A stretch of 6,796 bases of DNA from JAJYVT01 sp027339205 (GTDB taxonomy: Bacteria; Actinomycetota; Acidimicrobiia; Acidimicrobiales; RAAP-2), in assembly GCA_027339205.1 (NCBI GenBank), contig DAHWOV010000024.1, forward strand, positions 1 to 6,796. Reading direction: 5' to 3'. The number at the start of each line of letters is the position of its first letter. Position 1 is the first letter of the stretch. Below the pieces are notes generated by a model. The model saw only the letters and a list, made by a program, of their open reading frames with translations. It did no database searches and was not told the origin of the DNA. The position numbers and the translations under genes are program-made. Positions 1-6,558 of this stretch are shown in pieces.

Positions 1-54
1 CTAGGGCGCTCGAGCTCACCTACGCCCACTACCGGACGAGGGTCGGCGCCGCCG

Positions 55-460
55 CTCCTCGTGGTCGAGCCGGACCTCGCCTCTGTCCTCAAGGCCGCCG
101 GACGTGACGCGTCCAGCCTGTTGAACCGGCCTGTTGAACCGGTTCTGCTCCGTCGCCTGCCCCAGAGCCCGCCTGCTCCCCGACGGTGGCGACCCCGACC
201 CGCTCGAAGGCACCCACATGGCCGAGCGCCTCGGTGCACACCTTCGGGCCGCAGGCCAGCTCGGTCACGTCCGCTTCACGACCGCAGCGCGCGCCCGCTG
301 GTGGGACGCCTACGTGCGCCTCTCCGAGCCCAAGGCGCGGATCGCCGGTGGGCTCCTCGCGCGGGCCGAGGCACACGTGCTGCGGCTCTCGCTCGTCTAC
401 GCGCTGGTCGACGGCGCCGCTTCGATCTGTGTCGAGCATCTGCGCGCCGCGCTCTTTGAA
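55..460 (+). pseudogene. Decayed DUF3987-family (plasmid/phage/integrative-element) protein, frameshifted and internally deleted
   Basis: Two reading frames together give a recognisable DUF3987-like protein. Frame 1 (55 to about 129) reads LLVVEPDLASVLKAAGRD, matching the family's 'LLVVEPEFARVLK..GREG' block. Frame 2 (134 to about 454) reads LNRFCSVACPRARLLPDGGD, then WWDAY (299-313), then ARAEAHVLRLSLVYAL (359-406) and EHLRAAL (434-454), the usual C-terminal blocks in the correct order. In intact relatives several tens of residues separate the GREG block from the 'ANRFLW' block; here they are absent, so an internal deletion is inferred. Frame 1 is also open from base 1, so the gene probably began left of the window. 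Similarity stops near 455-460, before the family's usual end. Such proteins are typically encoded on mobile elements next to replication or primase genes; the exact biochemical role is not settled here. It is very unlikely to make a functional product. Family recognition is from memory of the motifs, not from a search. Confidence 0.75.
117..142. repeat. Perfect 13-bp tandem duplication inside the DUF3987 remnant
   Basis: The 13-mer CCTGTTGAACCGG occurs twice back to back (117-129 and 130-142) with no mismatch. Because 13 is not a multiple of three, the second copy shifts the frame. With one copy removed, frame 1 continues directly into the frame-2 part of the DUF3987-like sequence (..SSLLNRFCSVAC..). 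Both copies encode Leu-Asn-Arg in their own frame. The second copy also forms most of a perfect 10-bp palindrome, GAACCGGTTC (136-145). Confidence 0.95.
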
Positions 461-539
461 GGCTCTCCACCGTCTTGTAGCTCGCATTCGCGAGTGCCCC
501 ATCGATGGCAGCTTCGAGCTGTGCCACCGTCCATCGCCC
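450..539 (-). pseudogene. Possible fragment of an IS21-type transposase (IstA) C-terminal region
   Basis: On the minus strand from 539 down to 450 the translation reads GRWTVAQLEAAIDG followed by ALANASYKTVESLQRA. The pattern 'EAA...ALA..SYK.VESL' resembles a stretch near the C-terminus of IstA transposases of the IS21 family ('EAAC.RAL..G..SYR.V.SIL'). Only about 30 residues are recognisable, no catalytic residues or element ends are visible, and the frame on both sides reads as low-complexity Arg/Ala sequence. Its right-to-left end coincides with the point where the DUF3987 similarity stops, which would fit an insertion or deletion junction. This is a weak call; chance resemblance in GC-rich sequence is a real alternative. 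Confidence 0.22.
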
Positions 540-810
540 GGGCCGTGCCATAGAACACCTCCTGGTCGGGGATGTCGCGGTCACCCCTCGAGCCCAAGCC
601 TGCATTGGGTGGCCGGTTTCGGCCGGCACACGCACTGCTGCATGGACCCGCCGGCGGGACGCCCGGTCCGCCTGGGCACTACCCGCCCGACGGGCTCCTT
701 CCGTCACGCCTGGTCATCTCCCACATCGACGTCGTGTGTGCCCGGCAACCCTCGAGCTCGGGCGCGGGGCCGACGCGGTATCGACAGGGGGCGCTCCTGC
801 AGCCGTGACC
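540..810. other. Non-coding stretch between mobile-element debris and the tRNA 3' end
   Basis: No reading frame on either strand here gives a protein I recognise or one with a good ribosome binding site. Frames on both strands are rich in Arg, Pro, Ser and Ala, as expected for non-coding GC-rich DNA. The only local structure seen is a short hairpin at 611-624 (GGCCG, 4-nt loop, CGGCC) without a following T-run. The segment lies immediately downstream of the tRNA, where an element integrated at the tRNA 3' end would sit, so it may be degraded remains of such an element. No second copy of the tRNA 3' end was seen in the window. Confidence 0.5.
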
Positions 811-886
811 TGGTGGGGCCGGCTGGGATCGAACCAGCGACCCAGGGATTATGAGTCCCCTGCTCTGACCACTGAGCTACGGCCCC
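811..886 (-). tRNA. tRNA with CAU anticodon (elongator Met, or Ile2 read by lysidine-modified CAU)
   Basis: Read on the minus strand from 886, the acceptor arm GGGGCCG pairs perfectly with CGGCCCC (821 to 815), followed by discriminator A (814) and a genome-encoded CCA (813-811). The D arm contains GCTCAGTGGTCAGAGC. The anticodon arm is GGGGA, loop CTCATAA, TCCCT, with anticodon CAT at 853-851. The T arm is GCTGG, loop TTCGATC, CCAGC. It is not the initiator: position 1 pairs with 72 and the anticodon stem lacks the three G-C pairs next to the loop. The D-to-T-arm stretch (GCAGG.GACTCATAATC.CT.GGTCGCTGG) resembles bacterial tRNA-Ile2 as I remember E. coli ileX, so Ile2 is a serious alternative to Met. 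The gene lies on the same strand as the stress-protein gene, 72 bp downstream of it. Confidence 0.96.
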
Positions 887-894
887 ATCGGTCA

Positions 895-924
895 TTGCTA
901 CACCTCGCCACGCGCGTGCTCCAA
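895..924 (-). promoter_or_regulatory. Weak candidate sigma-70 type promoter for the tRNA gene
   Basis: On the minus strand TTGGAG (924-919) resembles a -35 box. An 18-bp spacer leads to TAGCAA (900-895), a poor -10 box, which ends eight bases before the mature tRNA 5' end. The position is right for a tRNA promoter with almost no leader, but matches to consensus are only 4/6 and 3/6. Read-through from the upstream permease and stress-protein operon is an alternative. Confidence 0.28.
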
Positions 925-958
925 CTCGGGCTGTCCGAACCTGCGCCGACGGTGTCCG

Positions 959-1387
959 TCATGGGACGACGAGGATCGGCCGCTTCGTCGCGTGCAGGAT
1001 CTTGTACGTCGTCCCTCCGAGCATGGCGGCGCTGAATTCTGACAGACCGTGCAACCCGATGACCACGACGTCCGCCGACACTTCGTCCGCCACCTGCAGG
1101 ATCGCTCTCGCCGTCTCCCCCAGCCGACCCCGGCGGACGTCGGGGACGACCCCCACCCCCCCGCCACGGAGCACCGCCAGCTCCTTTTCGAGCAGTGCCT
1201 CGACCTCCTCGTCGGTCTCCCGCTCGAAGGAACCGCCGGACTTCCCGACGATCACCTCCCGCTCCCTCATGTGGAAGAGGTGGACCACACCCCCGGTCGC
1301 CCTCGCGAGATCCCGAGCGACCACCACGGCTCGGTCTGACTGCTCGGACCCGTCGACAGCCACCATCACAGCACGGAATTCGCTCAT
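959..1387 (-). CDS. Universal stress protein (UspA family), single domain
   Basis: The 142-residue protein has the length of a single Usp domain. Its N-terminus has the first beta strand and Asp of the family, VMVAVDGSEQSDRAV (7-21, D12). Its C-terminus has the nucleotide-loop region GLHGLSEF (111-118), then GGTTYKILHATKRPILVVP (124-142). The ATP-type motif G-2x-G-9x-G-S/T is present except for its last position: G111, G114 and G124 align, but residue 125 is Gly instead of Ser/Thr, so nucleotide binding is probable but uncertain. Usp proteins are cytoplasmic and often bind ATP or AMP. Those beside transporters are thought to adjust transport to energy state or stress. The ATG overlaps the permease stop codon (ATGA, 1387-1384), which implies translational coupling; AAGGGG (1403-1398) is a rather distant possible ribosome site. 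The tRNA gene follows on the same strand. Confidence 0.94.
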   Translation of the reverse strand: MSEFRAVMVAVDGSEQSDRAVVVARDLARATGGVVHLFHMREREVIVGKSGGSFERETDEEVEALLEKELAVLRGGGVGVVPDVRRGRLGETARAILQVADEVSADVVVIGLHGLSEFSAAMLGGTTYKILHATKRPILVVP

Positions 1388-2982
1388 CGGACTTGGGCCC
1401 CTTGCTGAGAGACGTTCGCCGCTTCCTCACCGCCTCGCTTGTGTGGAAGGTGAGCGACGTACACGATCGCGCCGATCACGAGGATGACAACCATCACGAC
1501 GAGCGTCATCCATCCATAGTTGAAGAGCTCGGCGCGCGGCGAGGTCAATGCGCTCGGGAACACGATGTTCACGAGCATGCCCACTCCGTAGATCATGGCG
1601 ACCACGTATACCGGGTAGGCCCACCGTCCGAGATCGAAGCCTTTGGGGCGCCAGCCCCGGATCCGGCCGATGAGCGCGGCCAGCACCACCATCTGGAAGG
1701 ACAGGTAGATGCCGGAGGTGGCGAAGGACACGAGAATGAACAGCGCGTTCACTTTCGCCGGATATGTGAAGAACAGGATGTGCACCGGCTTCGACGGCGT
1801 CGCGCGCGCAAGCAGCGCGAAGAGCGCCGGAAGGACCGTCGCCACGAGGACGGCGACAACCGGGGTCTTGGTCCGGCGCGAGATGCTCCGGAACGCGCGG
1901 CTTGCAGGCAGTTGGCGGTCCCGCCCATAGCTGAACAGCACTCGTGACCCGGCCGCCTGCACGGAGAGCCCGCACGAGAAGAATGCCAGGCAGATCAACG
2001 CGAGAACGGCATCGGCGAGAGCCGACGAGTGGACGTTCGAGGAGATGATGTAAGGCACACCGCCGACGATCACCTTGGACAGGTCCGATCCTGGGATCGC
2101 GAGCGAGAGCCCCGCGACCAGGACGAAGGAGGTGATTCCTCCGACGATCATGGTGGTCACCATCGCGCGTGGAACCCGGTGACGTGCATCCACGACCTCC
2201 TCGGCGATGTCTCCTGCTGACTCGAACCCGTAGAAGATGTAGACGTTGGCGAGCACGGCAATCAGCGCTGCGCCTGGGAACCAGCTCCCGCCGAAGCTGA
2301 CTCCGTAGGGGTTGTGCGACGCGCGTGTGGTACCCGCCGTCGAGTTCAAGAAGCCGGCAGAGTGATGGAACCCGGCGACAGCAAGGAGAACGAACACGCC
2401 AAAGGTCCCAAGCACCTCGACCCAGACGCCCCAGCGCGCGATCAGCGCGGTGTAATTCACGCCGACGATGTTGATCGTCGCTTGGAACGCGATGAGCACG
2501 ATCGTGCAGAGAAAGATCACGTTGGCGCTGGCAGGTGTGAAGTGCGTGCCGAACCAGTTGTTGATCAGCGTGATCACGTACCCCGTGATGCCGGTGTCGA
2601 CGGACGCGACCGTGATGATGAGCGCCCATGCGTAGATCCACCCGACCCACCATCCGTAGGAGGGGCCGATGACCCTCCGAGACCATTGGTAGAGGGCACC
2701 TGCGAGCGGGAAGGAGCTCCCGAGCTCGGCGAACACGAGCGAGACGAGCAGCTGGCCCGCGACGACGATCGGTATGGTCCAGATGTAGCGGGGACCGCCG
2801 GTCCCGATGCCGAGCGCGAACAGCGAGTAGATCCCCACCACAGGGGACAGATAGGTGAAAGCTACCCCGAAGTTCGAGAAGAAGCTGAGCGACCGGCGTA
2901 GCTCCTGGCGGTAGCCGAAACCGGTCAGCTCTTCGGCGTCGGATGCTCGTGCGTGCTCCTCGGTTCCCGTGGTCGGCGACAT
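1384..2982 (-). CDS. APC-superfamily amino-acid permease
   Basis: This 532-residue integral membrane protein probably imports an amino acid or related amine by cation symport or exchange. A soluble head (1-30) carries ELTGFGYRQELRRSLSFFSNFG (19-40), typical of the amino acid/choline (AAT/GABA permease-like) branch. About 12 hydrophobic segments follow from residue 36 to 510. The conserved APC signature YGFESAGDIAEEVVDA (251-266) with RVPRAM (269-274) and the loop SRVLFSYGRDRQLP (346-359) are clear. The charged tail ends in AQVR. An upstream ATG at 3069 would add 29 Arg/Ala-rich residues, but the ATG at 2982 has a strong AGGAGG six bases ahead and gives the usual N-terminus, so I chose it. The substrate cannot be read from sequence; glutamate, GABA or another amino acid would fit the neighbouring glutamate dehydrogenase. 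The stop overlaps the stress-protein start. Some relatives carry a fused C-terminal Usp domain; here the two are separate genes. Confidence 0.95.
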   Translation of the reverse strand: MSPTTGTEEHARASDAEELTGFGYRQELRRSLSFFSNFGVAFTYLSPVVGIYSLFALGIGTGGPRYIWTIPIVVAGQLLVSLVFAELGSSFPLAGALYQWSRRVIGPSYGWWVGWIYAWALIITVASVDTGITGYVITLINNWFGTHFTPASANVIFLCTIVLIAFQATINIVGVNYTALIARWGVWVEVLGTFGVFVLLAVAGFHHSAGFLNSTAGTTRASHNPYGVSFGGSWFPGAALIAVLANVYIFYGFESAGDIAEEVVDARHRVPRAMVTTMIVGGITSFVLVAGLSLAIPGSDLSKVIVGGVPYIISSNVHSSALADAVLALICLAFFSCGLSVQAAGSRVLFSYGRDRQLPASRAFRSISRRTKTPVVAVLVATVLPALFALLARATPSKPVHILFFTYPAKVNALFILVSFATSGIYLSFQMVVLAALIGRIRGWRPKGFDLGRWAYPVYVVAMIYGVGMLVNIVFPSALTSPRAELFNYGWMTLVVMVVILVIGAIVYVAHLPHKRGGEEAANVSQQGAQVR

Positions 2983-2988
2983 TGGCGC

Positions 2989-2994
2989 CCTCCT
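2989..2994 (-). promoter_or_regulatory. Shine-Dalgarno site deciding the permease start
   Basis: AGGAGG on the minus strand (2994-2989) sits six bases before the ATG at 2982-2980. It is a full match to the anti-SD core and favours this start over the in-frame ATG at 3069. Confidence 0.85.
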
Positions 2995-3057
2995 GCTTCC
3001 AGCAGCCGGTACCAAACCACGCGCGAGTCTGCACGCGCGCCAAGCCCGTGTCCACGT

Positions 3058-3086
3058 ATTTTTGGTCAACCTTCACGTCGATGCAA
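3058..3086 (-). promoter_or_regulatory. Candidate promoter of the permease/stress-protein operon
   Basis: On the minus strand TTGCAT (3086-3081) and AAAAAT (3063-3058) are separated by 17 bp and are plausible -35 and -10 boxes (4/6 each). They lie in the only AT-rich patch of the divergent intergenic region. A leader of roughly 70 bases would follow, containing a GC-rich inverted repeat (CGCGCG at 3020-3025 and 3034-3039 with an 8-nt loop) upstream of the ribosome binding site. No clear promoter for the divergent dehydrogenase gene was seen on the plus strand. Confidence 0.33.
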
Positions 3087-3183
3087 CGGCCAGTGACCTG
3101 CCGCGACGTCAGCGACCCCCTGCCATGCCCGCACTCGCGATGCCGGCGTCGCATCGCGTCGTCGCCTGCGCGATGCTGGCACG

Positions 3184-6100
3184 GTGACCCCGGAACCCTC
3201 CGACGTGGCGCCGCCGCTCCCTGACGCCGACTCCTGGGCGCGTGACCTGGTCGCGATCGCGACGGATCCCGAGACCCGGGAGCTTGCCCTCGACTTGAGC
3301 CGTCGAGCGCCTGCCAGCTACCGAGAGCGCACCAGCCCGCAGCAGGCCGCCATGGACGCACGCGAGCTCCGGGCTCTGTTCGGAGCGGGCGCCTCGCTCG
3401 AGCGTGGACGGCCGGCCGATGAAGCGGTCGAGGACCATCGGTTCGCCGTCCTCGCATTGGGCGGCGGACGCTTCCACATCCGCAGGCTGGCCAAGAAGCC
3501 CGTGGAGCTGACGGCACTCCTCCCAGTGCTCGAGAGCTTCGGTCTCGTCGTCGAAGAATCGGTGCCCTACCGGTTCGAGCTCCGTGACGGGATCGGGGTC
3601 TCGATCGACGACGTCGGCGTCCATCTGGCCCACCTCGGGAGCACAGCGAGCAGCTTCGTCCCTGCGACCGACGGTCACCGGCTGGTGGAAGCGCTCGACG
3701 CGGCGGTCGGAGGACACACGGAGATCGACCGGCTGAACCGTCTCGTCCCCGCGGCCGGCCTCGGCTGGCGCGACGTGTCCCTCCTCCGCGCGTACACGCG
3801 CTACTGGGCGCAATGCGCCCCCCCTGTCCCGCCCGCCGACCTCGAAGAGGCTCTGATCAGCTTCCCCCCCGTCGCGCGCGCGCTCGTGGCCTACTTCTCC
3901 GCTCGGTTCGACCCAGGTGCCGACGCGCCGGAGTCGTCGGCCCGGGCGGCGTGCGTGGCCCAGCTCGCCAAGGTGCCGTCGCTGCGTTGGGACCGGGCGC
4001 TCCGCGTGGTCCTCGGGCTGGTCGACGCGACGGTGCGGACGAACTTCTACCAGCACGCCACGGCACAGGAACCCAAGAGGTCGGTGACCCTCAAGGTGCA
4101 GAGCGCGTCGGTCCCCCACCTGCCCCCTCCGCACCCGCGTCTCGAGACCTGGGTCCACGCACCCGACGTGGAAGGCATTCACCTGCGCGCGGGGCTCGTC
4201 GCCCGTGGCGGCATCCGCTGGAGCGAGCGTCCCCACGACTTCCGCACCGAGGTGCTCGACCTGATGGTGGCGCAGGTGAAGAAGAACGCCATCATCGTCC
4301 CCACCGGCGCCAAGGGAGGCTTCGTCTGCCGGACGCCGGAACGCCCCACGCCCGCCGACGTCCGTCGCTGCTACGCGCTCTTCGTCGACGCGCTCCTCGA
4401 CATCACCGATGACCTGGTAGGCGGCAAGGTCGTGGGACCACCCGACGTGGTCGCGCACGACGGACCAGACCCCTACCTCGTGGTCGCGGCCGACAAGGGA
4501 ACGGCGGAGATGTCCGACCTCGCGAACGAACTGAGCGCCGCTCACGGCTTCTGGCTCGGTGACGCCTTCGCGTCTGGCGGGAGCCATGGTTACAACCACA
4601 AGGCCATGGGGATCACCGCACGCGGCGCCTGGATCGCCGTGCGTCGTCACTTCCACCAGCTCGGCATCGACGTCCAGCAAGAGCCGATCCTCGTGGCGGG
4701 CGTCGGCGACATGTCCGGCGACGTCTTCGGCAACGCGATGCTGCTCAGCGAGGCGATCAAGCTCGTTGCCGCGTTCGACCACCGCCACATCTTCCTGGAC
4801 CCCGACCCGGACCCCGCGGCCTCCTTCGCCGAACGGAAACGCCTCGCGAGCCTCCCGTCGTCGAGCTGGGCGGACTACTCGGCGACACTGATCTCTCGAG
4901 GAGGCGGGGTGTGGCCGCGCGACGTCAAGGAGGTGCCTCTCGCCCCAGAAGCCCGCCGAGCGCTCGGCGTCGAGCATGAGCGCGTCTCGCCGCCGGAGCT
5001 CGTCAGCGCGATCTTGGAGGCGCCGGTCGACCTCCTTTGGTTCGGCGGCGTGGGAACTTTCGTCAAGGCACCAGGCGAAGCCGACGCCGAGGTGGGCGAC
5101 CGGGCCAACGACGAGGTTCGTGTGACCGCCGACCGGCTTCGGGCGCGAGTGATCGGCGAAGGAGGCAATCTCGGCCTCACCCAGCAGGCCCGGATCCGCT
5201 ACTCCCGTCGCGGCGGGCGCATCAACACCGACTTCATCGACAACGCAGCAGGCGTCGCGACCTCTGACCGCGAGGTCAACCTGAAGATCCTCCTGGCGCT
5301 CGCGATCGAGGAGGGGAGGCTCCAGCCCGCGGCACGCAACGCGTACCTCGAGCGCGCGCAGGACGAGGTCGCCGCAGAGGTGCTCCGGCAGGTCGACCAC
5401 AGCGTCGCGGCGCTCAACAGGGCGGTGCCGGACAGCGCGGAACAGCTCGACGCCTACGAGGCGTTGATCGACGCGCTCGAGGCGTCAGGACGTGTCGACC
5501 GCGCCGTCGAGGCGCTGCCGGACGCAGACGAGCTCGCGGTCCGCCGCGTCGCCGGCGCCGGCTTGATCCGCCCGGAGCTCGCCGTGCTGCTCGCGTACGC
5601 GAAGTCCGACCTCGGCGGGGCCATCGAGCAGTCCAAGATCGTCGCCGATCCCTCCCTCGCAAGCGCGGTCGAGGCGTACTTTCCCTCCGAGATGCGCGCC
5701 GACTTCGGCGACCTGATCGCGAAGCACCGCCTTTACGACCAGATCCTCGCGACCGAGGTGGCCGGAGAGATCGTCGACCGGCTGGGGGTCGTCTGGGCTC
5801 ACGAGACCGCGGCCGAGCTCGGGGTCGGGCTCGGTGACGTCGCCGGCGCCTATTGGGCGGCGCGCCGCGTCGTGGACGCCGCCGCGCGCTGGGCGGAGCT
5901 CGACGCTCGGTGGGCGGAGCTTCCCGCGGACGTCGACGCCCGGCTCCACCGGGTCGTGAGCGACGCGGTCGCTGGCCTCGCCCGCGCGTACCTGCGGCGC
6001 GGGGTGCCGCTCGAGCCCGGCTCGATCGTCGCCGACGACCAACCGGTCGCCGAAGCCCTCGCGGAGACGGCTCCGACACCGGAGGCCGTCGGTGAGCTCC

Positions 6101-6558
6101 TCGCGGTCGGCGTCGACGGGTCGACCGCGGAACGCTGGCTGGCCGTGGAGGCTGCCGCGCGCGTGGGCGACGTCGGCCCCATCGTCCGTGCCACCGGAAG
6201 GTCGGTGGGAGAGGTGCTCTCGGCGTACGCGATCGTCGACGAGGCCGCAGGGGTGCCGCGCATGGTACGGGCGCTGCGTCAGGCCTCAACGCCCGACCGA
6301 TGGCGGTCCTGGCTGACGAGGGCCACCTTCGACGACCTCACCGACTGGCGGCGGGGCGCAGTCGTCGATGTGCTCCGCTCCGGCACCGACCCTGCTGACC
6401 CGATCGCCGGATGGGCCTCGACTTGGGATGCGGCGCTCTCCGCGGCCCGTCGCCTCCTTCTCGCCCTGGATGCCCAGGGCGCGGACCCGACGACTGTCGT
6501 GGCCGTCGCGCTCCGGCGACTGCCGCGTCTGCCTGCAGTCGACGACCGAGTGCACTGA
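3184..6558 (+). CDS. gdh: Large NAD-specific glutamate dehydrogenase (Bac_GDH type), short form of 1124 residues
   Basis: The enzyme converts L-glutamate and NAD+ to 2-oxoglutarate, ammonium and NADH in the cytoplasm, feeding glutamate carbon to the TCA cycle. Catalytic-domain landmarks run in order: FRTEVLDLMVAQVKKNAIIVPTGAKGGF (key lysine K377), DKGTAEMSD (K438), GGSHGYNHKAMGITARGAW (465-483, K473), the dinucleotide-site loop GVGDMSGDVFGN (506-517), LWFGGVGTFVK, GEGGNLGLTQQAR (658-670) and NTDFIDNAAG with SDREVNLKILL (681-704). A long helical C-terminal region of about 400 residues follows. The N-terminal part before residue 350 (PASYRERTS, 43-51) aligns with the middle of the roughly 1600-residue enzymes, so about 450-500 N-terminal regulatory residues are missing. 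There is an in-frame stop at 3094 and no better start, so this looks like the native form. The GTG start lacks an obvious Shine-Dalgarno site, so leaderless translation is possible. The last five codons and the stop lie in a 20-bp repeat. Confidence 0.97.
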   Translation: MTPEPSDVAPPLPDADSWARDLVAIATDPETRELALDLSRRAPASYRERTSPQQAAMDARELRALFGAGASLERGRPADEAVEDHRFAVLALGGGRFHIRRLAKKPVELTALLPVLESFGLVVEESVPYRFELRDGIGVSIDDVGVHLAHLGSTASSFVPATDGHRLVEALDAAVGGHTEIDRLNRLVPAAGLGWRDVSLLRAYTRYWAQCAPPVPPADLEEALISFPPVARALVAYFSARFDPGADAPESSARAACVAQLAKVPSLRWDRALRVVLGLVDATVRTNFYQHATAQEPKRSVTLKVQSASVPHLPPPHPRLETWVHAPDVEGIHLRAGLVARGGIRWSERPHDFRTEVLDLMVAQVKKNAIIVPTGAKGGFVCRTPERPTPADVRRCYALFVDALLDITDDLVGGKVVGPPDVVAHDGPDPYLVVAADKGTAEMSDLANELSAAHGFWLGDAFASGGSHGYNHKAMGITARGAWIAVRRHFHQLGIDVQQEPILVAGVGDMSGDVFGNAMLLSEAIKLVAAFDHRHIFLDPDPDPAASFAERKRLASLPSSSWADYSATLISRGGGVWPRDVKEVPLAPEARRALGVEHERVSPPELVSAILEAPVDLLWFGGVGTFVKAPGEADAEVGDRANDEVRVTADRLRARVIGEGGNLGLTQQARIRYSRRGGRINTDFIDNAAGVATSDREVNLKILLALAIEEGRLQPAARNAYLERAQDEVAAEVLRQVDHSVAALNRAVPDSAEQLDAYEALIDALEASGRVDRAVEALPDADELAVRRVAGAGLIRPELAVLLAYAKSDLGGAIEQSKIVADPSLASAVEAYFPSEMRADFGDLIAKHRLYDQILATEVAGEIVDRLGVVWAHETAAELGVGLGDVAGAYWAARRVVDAAARWAELDARWAELPADVDARLHRVVSDAVAGLARAYLRRGVPLEPGSIVADDQPVAEALAETAPTPEAVGELLAVGVDGSTAERWLAVEAAARVGDVGPIVRATGRSVGEVLSAYAIVDEAAGVPRMVRALRQASTPDRWRSWLTRATFDDLTDWRRGAVVDVLRSGTDPADPIAGWASTWDAALSAARRLLLALDAQGADPTTVVAVALRRLPRLPAVDDRVH

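Noticed and set aside
611..624. Hairpin GGCCG, GTTT loop, CGGCC as a terminator or att core
   Set aside because: It is only five base pairs, lacks a T-run and has no second copy; expected by chance at this GC content.
948..960. Five-bp hairpin (GACGG, TGT loop, CCGTC) at the end of the stress-protein gene as a terminator
   Set aside because: The stem is short, overlaps the stop codon and is not followed by a T-run on the minus strand.
186..1035. Plus-strand frames containing GPAGIEPATQGL or GRLGSNQRPRDYESPALTTELR
   Set aside because: These peptides are the familiar translation artefact of the antisense strand of a tRNA gene, here 811-886.
2980..3069. Permease start at ATG 3069
   Set aside because: The 29 extra residues are Arg/Ala-rich and unlike the family, and the AGGAGG site fits the ATG at 2982.
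1427..3517. 696-codon minus-strand frame overlapping the permease
   Set aside because: It lies in the shifted frame of the permease gene, is Arg-rich without domains, and crosses the divergent promoter region.
3109..5400. 763-codon open frame on the minus strand opposite the dehydrogenase gene
   Set aside because: It is rich in Arg, Asp, Glu, Val and Gly with no recognisable domain, and is the mirror of a strongly conserved plus-strand enzyme in GC-rich DNA.
5414..6289. 291-codon minus-strand frame opposite the dehydrogenase C-terminal region
   Set aside because: Almost entirely Arg, Pro, Ala and Ser; a compositional shadow.
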